This document shows positions 1-8,036 of a DNA stretch of 40,250 nt, one piece after another. A program made the position numbers and the translations under genes. This DNA is from an uncultured Myxococcaceae bacterium (GTDB taxonomy: Bacteria > Myxococcota_A > Polyangia > Polyangiales > Ga0077539). A model generated the notes under the pieces. It was given only the letters and a program-made list of their open reading frames with translations. It searched no databases and was not told where the DNA came from. The stretch is taken from NCBI GenBank assembly GCA_945952225.1, contig CAMFHP010000077.1, forward strand, positions 1 to 40,250. The letters run 5' to 3'. Position 1 is the first letter of the stretch, and each line of letters begins with the position of its first letter.

Positions 1-49
1 GAGTCCCGCAAGGGACTTTCCCTTCCCTGCCGGTGAATTCATTCACCGG
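1..49 (+). repeat. Bipartite palindromic repeat (REP-like), copy 1
   Basis: This is one member of the dispersed ~50-bp family described at 38488. Hairpin 1 has the 6-bp stem AGTCCC/GGGACT (2-7 with 12-17) around a GCAA loop. A pyrimidine-rich linker follows, then hairpin 2 with the 9-bp stem CCGGTGAAT/ATTCACCGG (30-38 with 41-49) around a TC loop. It lies about 235 bp upstream of polA and is truncated by at most the first two bases at the window edge. The rest of 50-284 shows only the polA ribosome-binding site (CGGAG near 270) and no gene that I can support. Confidence 0.9.
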
Positions 50-284
50 GAGAAAGCGGGCCCATTGGCACGCTCTCACCACCGCCGAGACGCGCGCTTC
101 GCCCGCCAGCTCGACGCGACGACGGCGCGACAGCCACCGCCGAGACGCGCGGCACAATGTTGGCGCGAAAGCGCTTGTTTCGTGGGCGGGGCGCGCGGGT
201 GACAGGTGCGAAGTGCGCTGCGCGGCGGCGAAGTGGACACCGCCCATCGCGCGGGGGTAACCGCCACACGGAGAGCCCCCAACG

Positions 285-3023
285 ATGCCTACCAAGCTGC
301 CCGAGCCCGGTGATCCGAAGGCCGTCTACGTGATGGACCTCTCGGGGTACGTCTTTCGCGCCTACCACGGCGTGCGTCCGCTCTCGAACTCGAAGGGCGA
401 GGCCACACACGCGACGCTGGGCGTGACCAACATGCTCGGCGCCCTCGTGCGCGCGCAGCAGCCCGCGTACCTCGCCGTCGCGATGGACTCCACCACGCCG
501 ACGTTCCGCCACACGATGTACCCTGCCTACAAGGCCAACCGTCCGCCGGCGCCCGAGGATCTCAAGCAGCAGATGATCCGCTGCCGCGAGGTGGCCGAGG
601 CCTATGCGATTCCGGTGCTCCAGCGCGACGGATTCGAAGCCGACGACCTCATCGCGACGGCGATCGAAGAGGCGCGCAAGCACGGCCTCACCACCGTGGT
701 GTGCTCGGGCGACAAAGACCTGCTCCAGCTCGTGGCCCCCGATGTGATCGTGTGGGATGCGATGCACCAGCGCGTCTACGGCCGCGACGAGGTGGTGGAG
801 AAATGGGGCGTGGTCCCCGAGCGCGTGCAGGACCTCCTCGCGCTCATGGGGGACTCGTCGGACAACGTGCCCGGCGTCGACCACGTGGGCGAGAAGACCG
901 CCGCGAAGCTGGTGAACGAGTTCGGCTCCCTCGATGGCGTGTACCAGTCCGTCGACAAGGTGAAGGGCAAGACGCGCGAGTACCTTCAGCAGCACGAGGC
1001 CGACGCGCGGCTCTCGTACGAGCTCGTGGGCCTCAAGCGCGACGTGCCCATGACCTTCGACCTCGAAGCCCTCAAGTACGGCGGCTGGAACACCGCGAAG
1101 CTCAAGGCGCTCTTTCTCGATCTGGAGTTCAACAAGCTCGCCGACGCGCTCGACAAGGCCCCCGCGTACAGCCCCGCACTCGCGCCCGCGGGGGCACCCG
1201 CCGCGGCGCCCGTCGCCGCCGCGAAGGCCGTCTACGAGACCGTGCTCACGGTGGAACACCTCGACGCCGTGATCGCCGCGTGCCGTTCCGCGGGGGCCTT
1301 CGCCGTCGACACCGAGACCACCTCGCTCGACACGCACGCCGCCGAACTCGTGGGCATCTCGCTCGCGTGGAAGCCCCTGCTGGGCGTGTACATCCCGCTC
1401 GGCCATCGCGTGATGACCGACCCGAAGCAGCTCCCGCGCGACACGGTGCTCGATCGATTGCGTCCGCTCTTCGCCGACGCGTCGGTGAAGAAGCGCGGAC
1501 AGAACATCAAGTACGACGACGTGGTGCTGCGACGCGCGGGGGTTCCGGTCGCGGGCTACGACTTCGACACGATGATCGCGAGCTACCTCATCGACCCCGA
1601 GCGCCACTCGCACAAGCTCGAAGAGATCGCGCGGAGCGAGCTCGGGTACGAGATGCTCACGTACGAGGCCGTCACGAAGACGGGCAAGAAGCAGATCACC
1701 TTCGACGAGGTCGACATCGCCACGGCGACCCGCTACTCGGGCGAAGACTCGGAGGTGGTCGCGCGCCTCGTGGAGCGCCTCCAGCCGCGCATCGACGCCG
1801 AGGGGCTCACCGACCTCATGCGCGACGTGGAGCTTCCCCTCTGCCACGTGCTCGGCGCGATGGAGGAGCGCGGCGTGCTGCTCGACACGGCCTTTCTCAA
1901 GAGCCTCTCGAACCGCGTAGGCGCCGACGTGGCGAAGCTCGAAGCCGAGGCCCACGCGATCGTGGGCAAGGCCTTCAACGTGAACAGCCCGAAGCAGTTG
2001 GAGACCATTCTCTTCGACGAGCTGAAGCTCCCGGTGGTGAAGCGCACGAAGACCGGGCGTAGCACCGACGCCGAGGTGCTCGAAGAGCTGGCGTCACAGC
2101 ACGCGCTGCCCGCGAAGATTCTCGAAGTGCGCTCGCTGGTGAAGCTCCAGGGAACGTACCTCGACGCGCTGCCCTCGCTGGTCGACAAGCAGTCGCGCGT
2201 GCACACCAGCTACAACCAGGCGGTGGCGGCCACGGGGAGGCTCTCGTCGAGCAATCCCAACCTGCAGAACATTCCCATTCGCACGCCGCTCGGACGCGAG
2301 ATCCGCAAGGCCTTCGTGGCGCCGCCGGGGCACCAGATCTTCGCCGCGGACTACTCGCAGATCGAGCTCCGCGTGCTCGCGCACCTCTCGCACGATCCCA
2401 TTCTCGTCGATGCGTTTCAGCGCGCCGAAGACGTGCACGCGCGCACCGCGGTGGAGATCTTCAAGGTCGCGCCGGCCGACGTCACCCGCGAGATGCGCGG
2501 TCGCGCGAAGACCACGAACTTCGCCGTGATCTACGGCCAGGGCGAGTCGTCGCTGGCCAAGCAGCTCGGCATCTCGCGCGAAGAGGCGGGGAGCTTCATC
2601 GAGAAGTACTTCCAGACCTTCGCGGCGCTGAAGCAGTACCTCGACGGCGTGGTGCTCGCGGCGCGCTCGGGCGAGGGGGTTCGCACGCTGCTCGGTCGCC
2701 GACGCTTTCTGCCCGACCTCCACTCTTCGAACCGCGCGCTGCGCCTCGCGGCGGAGCGCATGGCCACGAACACCCCCATTCAGGGCACGTCGGCGGACAT
2801 CATCAAGCTCGCGATGATCGCGGTGGAGAAGCGTCTGCGGGCCGAGAAGCTCCGGGCGCGGATGATCCTCACGGTGCACGACGAGCTGGTGTTCGAAGTG
2901 CCCGACGACGAGCGCTCCGTGGTGGAGCCCCTCGTGCGCGAGACCATGCAGGGCGTGATGAAGCTCGATGTGCCGCTCGTGGTCGAGTGCGGCTGGGGTC
3001 ACAACTGGGGCGAGGCGCACTGA
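285..3023 (+). CDS. polA: DNA polymerase I
   Basis: This 912-residue protein has the full three-domain layout of bacterial Pol I, which removes RNA primers and fills gaps in lagging-strand synthesis and excision repair. The N-terminal ~300 residues are the 5'-3' exonuclease (GDKDLLQL, GDSSDNVPGV). The 3'-5' proofreading domain keeps its catalytic motifs: DTE at residues 342-344, NIKYDD, and YSGEDSEVV. The polymerase domain has DYSQIELR (Asp689), the O-helix region RAKTTNFAVIYG and the C-motif VHDE (His865-Asp866). The ATG is preceded by CGGAG at a usable distance. Length matches E. coli PolA (928). A short Ala/Pro linker near residues 300-312 joins the two nuclease domains. The gene converges with the MshEN-domain gene 25 bp downstream. 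Confidence 0.98.
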   Translation: MPTKLPEPGDPKAVYVMDLSGYVFRAYHGVRPLSNSKGEATHATLGVTNMLGALVRAQQPAYLAVAMDSTTPTFRHTMYPAYKANRPPAPEDLKQQMIRCREVAEAYAIPVLQRDGFEADDLIATAIEEARKHGLTTVVCSGDKDLLQLVAPDVIVWDAMHQRVYGRDEVVEKWGVVPERVQDLLALMGDSSDNVPGVDHVGEKTAAKLVNEFGSLDGVYQSVDKVKGKTREYLQQHEADARLSYELVGLKRDVPMTFDLEALKYGGWNTAKLKALFLDLEFNKLADALDKAPAYSPALAPAGAPAAAPVAAAKAVYETVLTVEHLDAVIAACRSAGAFAVDTETTSLDTHAAELVGISLAWKPLLGVYIPLGHRVMTDPKQLPRDTVLDRLRPLFADASVKKRGQNIKYDDVVLRRAGVPVAGYDFDTMIASYLIDPERHSHKLEEIARSELGYEMLTYEAVTKTGKKQITFDEVDIATATRYSGEDSEVVARLVERLQPRIDAEGLTDLMRDVELPLCHVLGAMEERGVLLDTAFLKSLSNRVGADVAKLEAEAHAIVGKAFNVNSPKQLETILFDELKLPVVKRTKTGRSTDAEVLEELASQHALPAKILEVRSLVKLQGTYLDALPSLVDKQSRVHTSYNQAVAATGRLSSSNPNLQNIPIRTPLGREIRKAFVAPPGHQIFAADYSQIELRVLAHLSHDPILVDAFQRAEDVHARTAVEIFKVAPADVTREMRGRAKTTNFAVIYGQGESSLAKQLGISREEAGSFIEKYFQTFAALKQYLDGVVLAARSGEGVRTLLGRRRFLPDLHSSNRALRLAAERMATNTPIQGTSADIIKLAMIAVEKRLRAEKLRARMILTVHDELVFEVPDDERSVVEPLVRETMQGVMKLDVPLVVECGWGHNWGEAH

Positions 3024-3048
3024 CGGCGCGGTCACCCTCGCGCGAAGC

Positions 3049-3588
3049 TCAATGGGCCGCGCGGCGGTCGAGCACGAACAGCTCTTCGAGGTCCGACTCG
3101 TTCATGGCGACGACGGGTAACGTGGGTCGCTCCTGCGGCACCGTGCGCTGGTACCAGCGGGCGATGAGCGCGCGGATCTCGCTGCGCGGCGCGATCACCG
3201 GACGCACGGCCATGCCCGCGAAGACCGCCACGGTGTAGAGCGCCTCTTCGTTGGTGGGATCGTCGATGGCGACGAAGAGCGTCGGCGGCCCCTTGCGTTC
3301 GCGGCGCACGTACACCGGGGCCATGCAGTGGCGCTCGGCGACGTCGTGGGGAACGAGCGAGCTCACGCTCCGCGGCGGGTCGGCGTGGGCGAGGGAGACC
3401 CACGGCACCGAGAGCTCCAGCGAGAGGGTGCGGGCGATGTCGCGGTCGTGCACGACGTTGTGGTCGACGAGGGTGGCGACGAGCCGCGAGGGCCCGCTGC
3501 GGGGCAGCTCGGCGGAGATCTCGTCGAGGCGTGTTTTCGAGAGCAATCCTGCGCGAACGAGGATCTCTCCAACGGGGTTGCGGCTCAT
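3049..3588 (-). CDS. Stand-alone MshEN (GspE N-terminal-like) domain protein
   Basis: This 179-residue soluble protein begins NPVGEILVRAGLLSKTRLDEI and continues with IARTLSLELSVPWVSL, a pattern typical of the MshEN/GspE-II N-terminal domain found at the front of type II secretion and type IV pilus ATPases. No ATPase domain follows: there is no Walker A and the protein ends soon after the domain. In characterised members MshEN binds cyclic di-GMP, but whether this one does cannot be told from sequence alone. Stand-alone copies are common in Myxococcota. The ATG has a good GGAGGG ribosome-binding site. It is convergent with polA and divergent from the helicase operon. Confidence 0.8.
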   Translation of the reverse strand: MSRNPVGEILVRAGLLSKTRLDEISAELPRSGPSRLVATLVDHNVVHDRDIARTLSLELSVPWVSLAHADPPRSVSSLVPHDVAERHCMAPVYVRRERKGPPTLFVAIDDPTNEEALYTVAVFAGMAVRPVIAPRSEIRALIARWYQRTVPQERPTLPVVAMNESDLEELFVLDRRAAH

Positions 3589-3817
3589 CTCAGACCCTCC
3601 AACGGCGACGGCGCGTGCAGGCTTGAGCGCAGCGACCGGCGACCGGACAAGGGGTCACGGCGCACCGACCTCTGCGCAGAACGCCGTTGCACAAATCGCC
3701 GACGGCGAGAGGGTCTCGGGAGGGCCTCGCACGGAGAGGTTCCGCGGCCTTGAAAACAAGGTGTTTCGAGGGGTTGCTGTGTGGTCTGCGCAGGGGCGCA
3801 CGGGCGGCGCGTCGGGC

Positions 3818-3847
3818 TTGACCCGGTCTCCGCGGCAAGCGTAGAAG
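3818..3847 (+). promoter_or_regulatory. Putative sigma70-type promoter of the helicase operon
   Basis: TTGACC (3818-3823) matches five of six -35 positions. An 18-bp spacer later, TAGAAG (3842-3847) matches four of six -10 positions. Transcription would start near 3855, about 90 bases before the ATG at 3943. This is a prediction from consensus only. Confidence 0.35.
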
Positions 3848-3926
3848 CGCGACACGATCGCCCTGTTGCGAGCAGAAACCGTGTGAACGAGCGCCCCGCC
3901 GACGTAGCGACATCCCCGAAGCCCGA

Positions 3927-3940
3927 GAGACCGCGGTCTC
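3927..3940. repeat. 14-bp perfect palindrome two bases before a start codon
   Basis: GAGACCGCGGTCTC equals its own reverse complement and ends two bases before the ATG at 3943. It could be an operator-like dyad. If the GTG at 3883 is the start instead, it is merely part of the coding sequence. Confidence 0.5.
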
Positions 3941-3942
3941 CC

Positions 3943-4332
3943 ATGGGCCGTCGCATCGCCGCCGCGACCACCACGGTGCTCACGAGTCTGCTCATCGCGT
4001 ACTCGTCGACGGCGATCTACCGCGACACCTTTCGAGACGTCGCGCCCGACCCGCAAGACACCGCGTGCGACATGGGCCTGCGGGCCCTCCACGGCCGCTA
4101 CGCCGAGGCCCTCCAGACGTCGGAAGCGCCCCCCGACCTCACCTCGCTCGACCGCCGCCTCGAAGGGCTGCGCGGTGTGTGCGAGCGCGAGGGCGAGGGC
4201 GGACACGACGCGTGGAGGCGCCTCGAACGCTGGCGGTACCGCGCCGACGCGCACCGCGCCTTCGGCCGCTCGCTGCTCGACGACGACGCGCGCGCCGCCC
4301 TCGCCTACCAGTCCCCAGGAAGCTCCCGATGA
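3943..4332 (+). CDS. Small single-pass membrane protein of unknown function
   Basis: I do not recognise this 129-residue protein. The N terminus MGRRIAAATTTVLTSLLIAYSS reads as a signal anchor. It is followed by a charged, Arg/Ala/Asp-rich domain of about 105 residues with two cysteines (DTACDMGL and LRGVCERE), probably periplasmic and helical. Its stop codon overlaps the helicase start as ATGA, so the two genes are almost certainly co-transcribed and translationally coupled. An in-frame GTG at 3883 would add 20 residues (VNERPADVATSPKPERPRSP). I prefer the ATG because it puts the hydrophobic segment at the N terminus, but there is no strong ribosome-binding site for either. Confidence 0.6.
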   Translation: MGRRIAAATTTVLTSLLIAYSSTAIYRDTFRDVAPDPQDTACDMGLRALHGRYAEALQTSEAPPDLTSLDRRLEGLRGVCEREGEGGHDAWRRLERWRYRADAHRAFGRSLLDDDARAALAYQSPGSSR

Positions 4333-6344
4333 CCGACCCCACCCCCTCGTTCGAATCGCTCAAGCTCGGCGCCGCCCTCCTCCGCGCGGTGCAGGAGGTC
4401 GGCTACACCGCCCCGACGCCCGTGCAGGTCGCCGCGTTCGAACCCATCGCCTCCGGCCGCGACGTGATCGTGCAGAGCCGCACGGGCAGCGGCAAGACGG
4501 CGTCGTTCGTGTTTCCGCTCGTCGACCGGGTGATCAAGCCCGACCACCACGTGCAGGTGCTCGCGCTGTGCCCCACGCGTGAGCTCGCCGTGCAGGTGAG
4601 CGTGGAGTTCGAACGCCTCGGTCGCCACGCCGACGTGACCGTCGCGGCGATCTACGGCGGCGCCCCGATGGAGCGCCAGATCGCGCAGCTCCGCTCGGGC
4701 GTGAAGGTCGTGGTGGGCACGCCGGGCCGCGTGCTCGATCTGCTTCGCCGCGGCGCGCTCGACGTGAAGCGCGTGAAGGCCGTGGTGCTCGACGAGGGCG
4801 ACGAGATGCTCTCGATGGGCTTCGCCGAGGAGCTCAACGCGATCCTCGAGTTCGTGCCGAAGACCCGTCAGGGCGTGATCCTCTCGGCGACGATGCCCGA
4901 GGGGATGCGCCGCATCGCGAACCGTCACCTCCGCGAGCCCGAGGTGGTGGCGCTGAGCTCCGACGGCATCGCGCCGGAGAAGCTCGTTCACTACGTGTAC
5001 TTCTCCGCGGGCGGCACGCGCGCGCAGGATCTCACCCGCGTGCTGGAGGTCGAGCGCCCCGACGCGGCGCTGATCTTCTGCAACATGAAGAGCGAGACCG
5101 AGAGCGTGGCGGCGGCCCTCAAGGCCCACGGGCTCCGCGCGGAGTACCTCAACGGCGACCTCGCGCAGAGCGACCGCGAGCGCGTGATGGGCATGCTGCG
5201 CGACGGCAAGGTGCAGTTCCTCGTCGCGACCGACGTGGCCGCGCGCGGGATCGACGTGCCGCACCTCACGCACGTCATCAACGTGGGGCTGCCCGAGTCC
5301 GCCGAGGTCTACGTGCACCGCACGGGTCGCACGGGTCGCGCAGGGCGCGCGGGCACGGCGATCACGCTCGCGGGCCCCAAGGACATCGGCGCGCTGTACT
5401 TTCTGCGGCTCACGTACGGCATCCGCCCCATCGAGCGGATGCTCCCGTCGCCCGGCGAGGAGCGCACGCGCCGCGAGACCGACCGTCTCACCATGCTGCT
5501 CCAGGGCTTCACCGAGGCGCCCTCGGAGGAGTCGCTGGCCCTCGCGAAGCGCCTGCTCACACACGACAACGCGGAGCGTGTGGTGGCCTCGCTCCTCGGT
5601 GCGTTCTTCGACATGGAGCGCGCTGCGGCCCCTGCGGTGACCGAAGCGGCCCCCGTCGCGGCGCCCGCGCCCGTCGCGCCCGCTGCCACGGAGACGGCGC
5701 CCGCAGCGGAGGCCCGTCGTGACCGCGGCGAGCGTCGCGAGCGCACGGAGCGCAACGACCGCGGCGAGCGCAACGACCGTGGTCCGCGCAGCGAAGCGCC
5801 GCGCGCCGAGTCGCGGGGAGAGCGTCCGCGTCGTGAGGAGCGCGGGCCGAAGCCCGAGGCCGAGCGTCCGCGTCGGGTGGATGTGCGCCACGCGCCGGCG
5901 AGCGTGATCACCGACTTCGAAGACGGTGAAGACGCGGGGATGGATGAGCTCCGTCTCGCGGCGGGCCGTCGTGACAACTTCCGCGCGGGCGACGTGCTCC
6001 GTCTGCTCGCCGACGCGGTGAAGACCTCGAAGCGCGACGTGGGGCGCATCAGCGTGCGCGACCGCTTCACGCTGGTGAACCTCCGCGCCGACCTCGTGCC
6101 CGTGGCCATCGAAGCGCTGCGTGACGCCCAGTGGAACGACCGTCCGCTGGCCCCTGCGCGCGGCCGCGGTGTGGCCGTGAGCGAGGTCGCGCCTGCGATC
6201 ACCGACGCGACGCCCGAGACGTCAGACGAAGCGCCCGCGGCGGTGGAGATCCCCGTGGCGGTCGAAGCCCCCGTGGCGGTCGAAGCGCCCGCGGCGGTGG
6301 AGATTCCCGTGGCCGTCGACGCGCCGGTCGCGTCGGAGGGCTGA
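4329..6344 (+). CDS. DEAD-box ATP-dependent RNA helicase with DbpA-type C-terminal domain
   Basis: This 671-residue RNA helicase resembles DeaD/CsdA, which unwinds structured RNA in ribosome assembly, mRNA decay and cold adaptation. Motifs seen include the Q-motif region PTPVQ, Walker A GSGKT (53-57), PTREL, TPGR, SAT (186-188), DVAARGID and HRTGRTGR. Motif II reads DEGD (155-158) rather than DEAD. After the core there is a basic Arg/Glu/Asp-Arg-rich linker (about 465-520), then a DbpA-type RNA-binding domain (from LRLAAGRRDNFRAGD). The Ala/Val/Pro tail is built of a repeated V-A-V-E-A-P-type motif. The ATG overlaps the preceding stop codon. The DbpA-type domain suggests action on structured RNA, possibly rRNA, but the substrate is inferred. 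Confidence 0.93.
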   Translation: MTDPTPSFESLKLGAALLRAVQEVGYTAPTPVQVAAFEPIASGRDVIVQSRTGSGKTASFVFPLVDRVIKPDHHVQVLALCPTRELAVQVSVEFERLGRHADVTVAAIYGGAPMERQIAQLRSGVKVVVGTPGRVLDLLRRGALDVKRVKAVVLDEGDEMLSMGFAEELNAILEFVPKTRQGVILSATMPEGMRRIANRHLREPEVVALSSDGIAPEKLVHYVYFSAGGTRAQDLTRVLEVERPDAALIFCNMKSETESVAAALKAHGLRAEYLNGDLAQSDRERVMGMLRDGKVQFLVATDVAARGIDVPHLTHVINVGLPESAEVYVHRTGRTGRAGRAGTAITLAGPKDIGALYFLRLTYGIRPIERMLPSPGEERTRRETDRLTMLLQGFTEAPSEESLALAKRLLTHDNAERVVASLLGAFFDMERAAAPAVTEAAPVAAPAPVAPAATETAPAAEARRDRGERRERTERNDRGERNDRGPRSEAPRAESRGERPRREERGPKPEAERPRRVDVRHAPASVITDFEDGEDAGMDELRLAAGRRDNFRAGDVLRLLADAVKTSKRDVGRISVRDRFTLVNLRADLVPVAIEALRDAQWNDRPLAPARGRGVAVSEVAPAITDATPETSDEAPAAVEIPVAVEAPVAVEAPAAVEIPVAVDAPVASEG

Positions 6345-6384
6345 CCAGTCCGGTAGCCTCTTTCGCGGGGCGCACCGCTGTGGC

Positions 6385-6390
6385 TATAGA
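6385..6390 (+). promoter_or_regulatory. -10-like element directly before the TolC-family start
   Basis: TATAGA ends six bases before the GTG at 6397. Transcription starting about seven bases after a -10 element would begin at or next to the start codon, giving a leaderless mRNA. No Shine-Dalgarno sequence is visible, and no clear -35 box sits 16-18 bp upstream. See also 22499, 27308 and 29304. Confidence 0.4.
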
Positions 6391-6396
6391 CGCCGC

Positions 6397-7986
6397 GTGC
6401 GCGCGCGCCTCGCCCTCCTCTCGCTCGTCGGACTCTCGGTCGGCGCCCTCACGTCGCTGACCGTTGGCCACGCCGATCCGCAGCCCGACGCCCGGCCGCG
6501 CCTCACGCTCCGCGACTGCATCGAGCGCGCGGAGCGGCTGTATCCCGGCCTCGAAGCGCAGCGGCACAAGATCCTCGCGTCGCACGCGCAGCTCGACGAG
6601 GCGTGGTCGGCGCCCTTTCTGAGCTTCAGCATGACGGGCGCCGCGGGCATCGCGCCGAACGCGCGCGGCAACCCCACGTTCTCGCCCGACGCCTTCGCGC
6701 AGAACCCGTTTGATACGGGCTACGGTCCGCTCACGCGGCTCTCGATCGACACGGGCGTGCCCGTCTCTCCGTGGACGTGGTGGCGCATCGGACGTGTGCG
6801 CGACGCGGCGCGCGCGGGCATTCGCGCGAACGAGCACGAGATGGTGAAGACGCGGCTGGAGCTGCGCACCAACGTGCGGCGCGCGTTCTTCGGGCTCCAG
6901 CTCGCGCGCGATTCGAAGTACCTGCTCGACCGCGCGCTCTCGTACCTCGACACCGCGGAGCACCAGCTCGACGAGGCCCCCGCGGGCGATGGCGGCGCGG
7001 TGGGACCGAACGATCGACGGCAGCTTCGCATGAGCCGCTACGAGACCCTCGCGCGTCGCGCGGAGGCCGAGCAGGGCGAGCGTCAGGCGGTGTTCGCGCT
7101 CGGGATGCTCACGGGCGAGGGCGAGCGCTTCGACATCGTCGACGAGCCGTTGTGTCCGTGGCGCACGCCGGTGCATCCGCTCGCGCAGTACCTCACGGAG
7201 GCGCGGCTCCATCGGCCCGAGGTGCAGATGATCGCGGCGGGCCTCGCGGCGCGGCGCGCGGCGGTGGACATCCAGATCGGGCAGTACTTCCCCGACTTCG
7301 CGCTGGGGATGAACTTCTCGTACTCCGATGTGCCGTCGATCACGCAGCAGGTGAACCCATTCGCAGGCGGCAATCAGAACTATGCGTTCTGGGGCGCGCT
7401 GCTGGTGATGCGGTGGAACTTCGAGCCCCTCACCAACGCGTTCCGTGTGCGGCGCGTGCGCGAGGAGCTCGCGATGACCGAGGCGCAGCAGCGTCTCGCG
7501 CTCGGAGGCATCGGCGTCGAGGTGGCCGAGGTGCACGCGCGTCTCACGGCCGCCGAGCAGCGCGAGCGCCTGTGGGCCGACGCCGAGCGCGAGGGCTTCG
7601 AGTGGTTCACGTCGGTCTTTCAGGAGTACCAGGCGGGCACCGGCGAGGTGTCGTCGATCATCACGCCGCTGCGGCAGTACCTCCAGGCGCGCGCGAGCCA
7701 TCTCCAGTCGGTCTACGACTTCAACGTGGCGCTCGCGCAGATCACCCAGGTGACGGGCCGCGAAGAGCTCCCCGGTGGGCCCGACGAGGCGTGCGTGCGT
7801 CCCGCGGCGGCGGCAGAGGAAGACGCGGGCGTGAGCGACGAGGAGATGAACGCCATTCTCAACGGCGCGCTCGCCGCCGACGACGCGGGGGTCGACGAGG
7901 TCGACGCGGGTGTTTCCGAGGTGGTGCGCGATGCATCGACGGACGTGCGACCGGACGCGCGACGTGCTGGCGCCCGTGGCCGGTGA
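6397..7986 (+). CDS. TolC-family outer-membrane efflux protein
   Basis: This 529-residue protein has a signal-peptide-like N terminus (RLALLSLVGLSVGALTSL) and then the start of an outer-membrane efflux protein domain (LTLRDCIERAERLYPGLEAQRHKI). Long amphipathic helices and two OEP-type repeats follow. Proteins of this family trimerise into a beta-barrel with a periplasmic tunnel that serves RND, ABC or type I exporters. No inner-membrane pump or membrane-fusion protein gene is adjacent, so the partner is unknown. The last ~70 residues are an unusual acidic tail rich in Asp, Glu and Ala. The start is a GTG with no ribosome-binding site. The MlaC-like gene follows after 50 bp. Confidence 0.88.
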   Translation: MRARLALLSLVGLSVGALTSLTVGHADPQPDARPRLTLRDCIERAERLYPGLEAQRHKILASHAQLDEAWSAPFLSFSMTGAAGIAPNARGNPTFSPDAFAQNPFDTGYGPLTRLSIDTGVPVSPWTWWRIGRVRDAARAGIRANEHEMVKTRLELRTNVRRAFFGLQLARDSKYLLDRALSYLDTAEHQLDEAPAGDGGAVGPNDRRQLRMSRYETLARRAEAEQGERQAVFALGMLTGEGERFDIVDEPLCPWRTPVHPLAQYLTEARLHRPEVQMIAAGLAARRAAVDIQIGQYFPDFALGMNFSYSDVPSITQQVNPFAGGNQNYAFWGALLVMRWNFEPLTNAFRVRRVREELAMTEAQQRLALGGIGVEVAEVHARLTAAEQRERLWADAEREGFEWFTSVFQEYQAGTGEVSSIITPLRQYLQARASHLQSVYDFNVALAQITQVTGREELPGGPDEACVRPAAAAEEDAGVSDEEMNAILNGALAADDAGVDEVDAGVSEVVRDASTDVRPDARRAGARGR

Positions 7987-8036
7987 ATGAAGCGCGCGCC
8001 GCGGCACGTACAGTGTCGACACTTCGAGGTGGACGC

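Larger units (their letters stand above)
3589..3942. other. Divergent intergenic region
   Basis: No supportable gene lies between the leftward MshEN-domain gene and the rightward membrane-protein/helicase pair. The region holds the ribosome-binding site of the left gene, a small inverted repeat CCTTG-AAAA-CAAGG at 3748-3761, the sigma70-like promoter listed at 3818, and a 14-bp perfect palindrome at 3927-3940. If the GTG at 3883 is the true start of the next gene, the non-coding part is shorter. Confidence 0.5.

Noticed and set aside
39-1955. A 638-codon open frame antisense to polA
   Set aside because: High GC leaves antisense frames open. Its translation is a His/Arg/Val-rich low-complexity shadow, and polA on the other strand is unmistakable.
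3748-3761. CCTTG-AAAA-CAAGG as a terminator
   Set aside because: It has only five pairs, no T-tract, and lies upstream of both divergent genes, where no transcript is expected to end.
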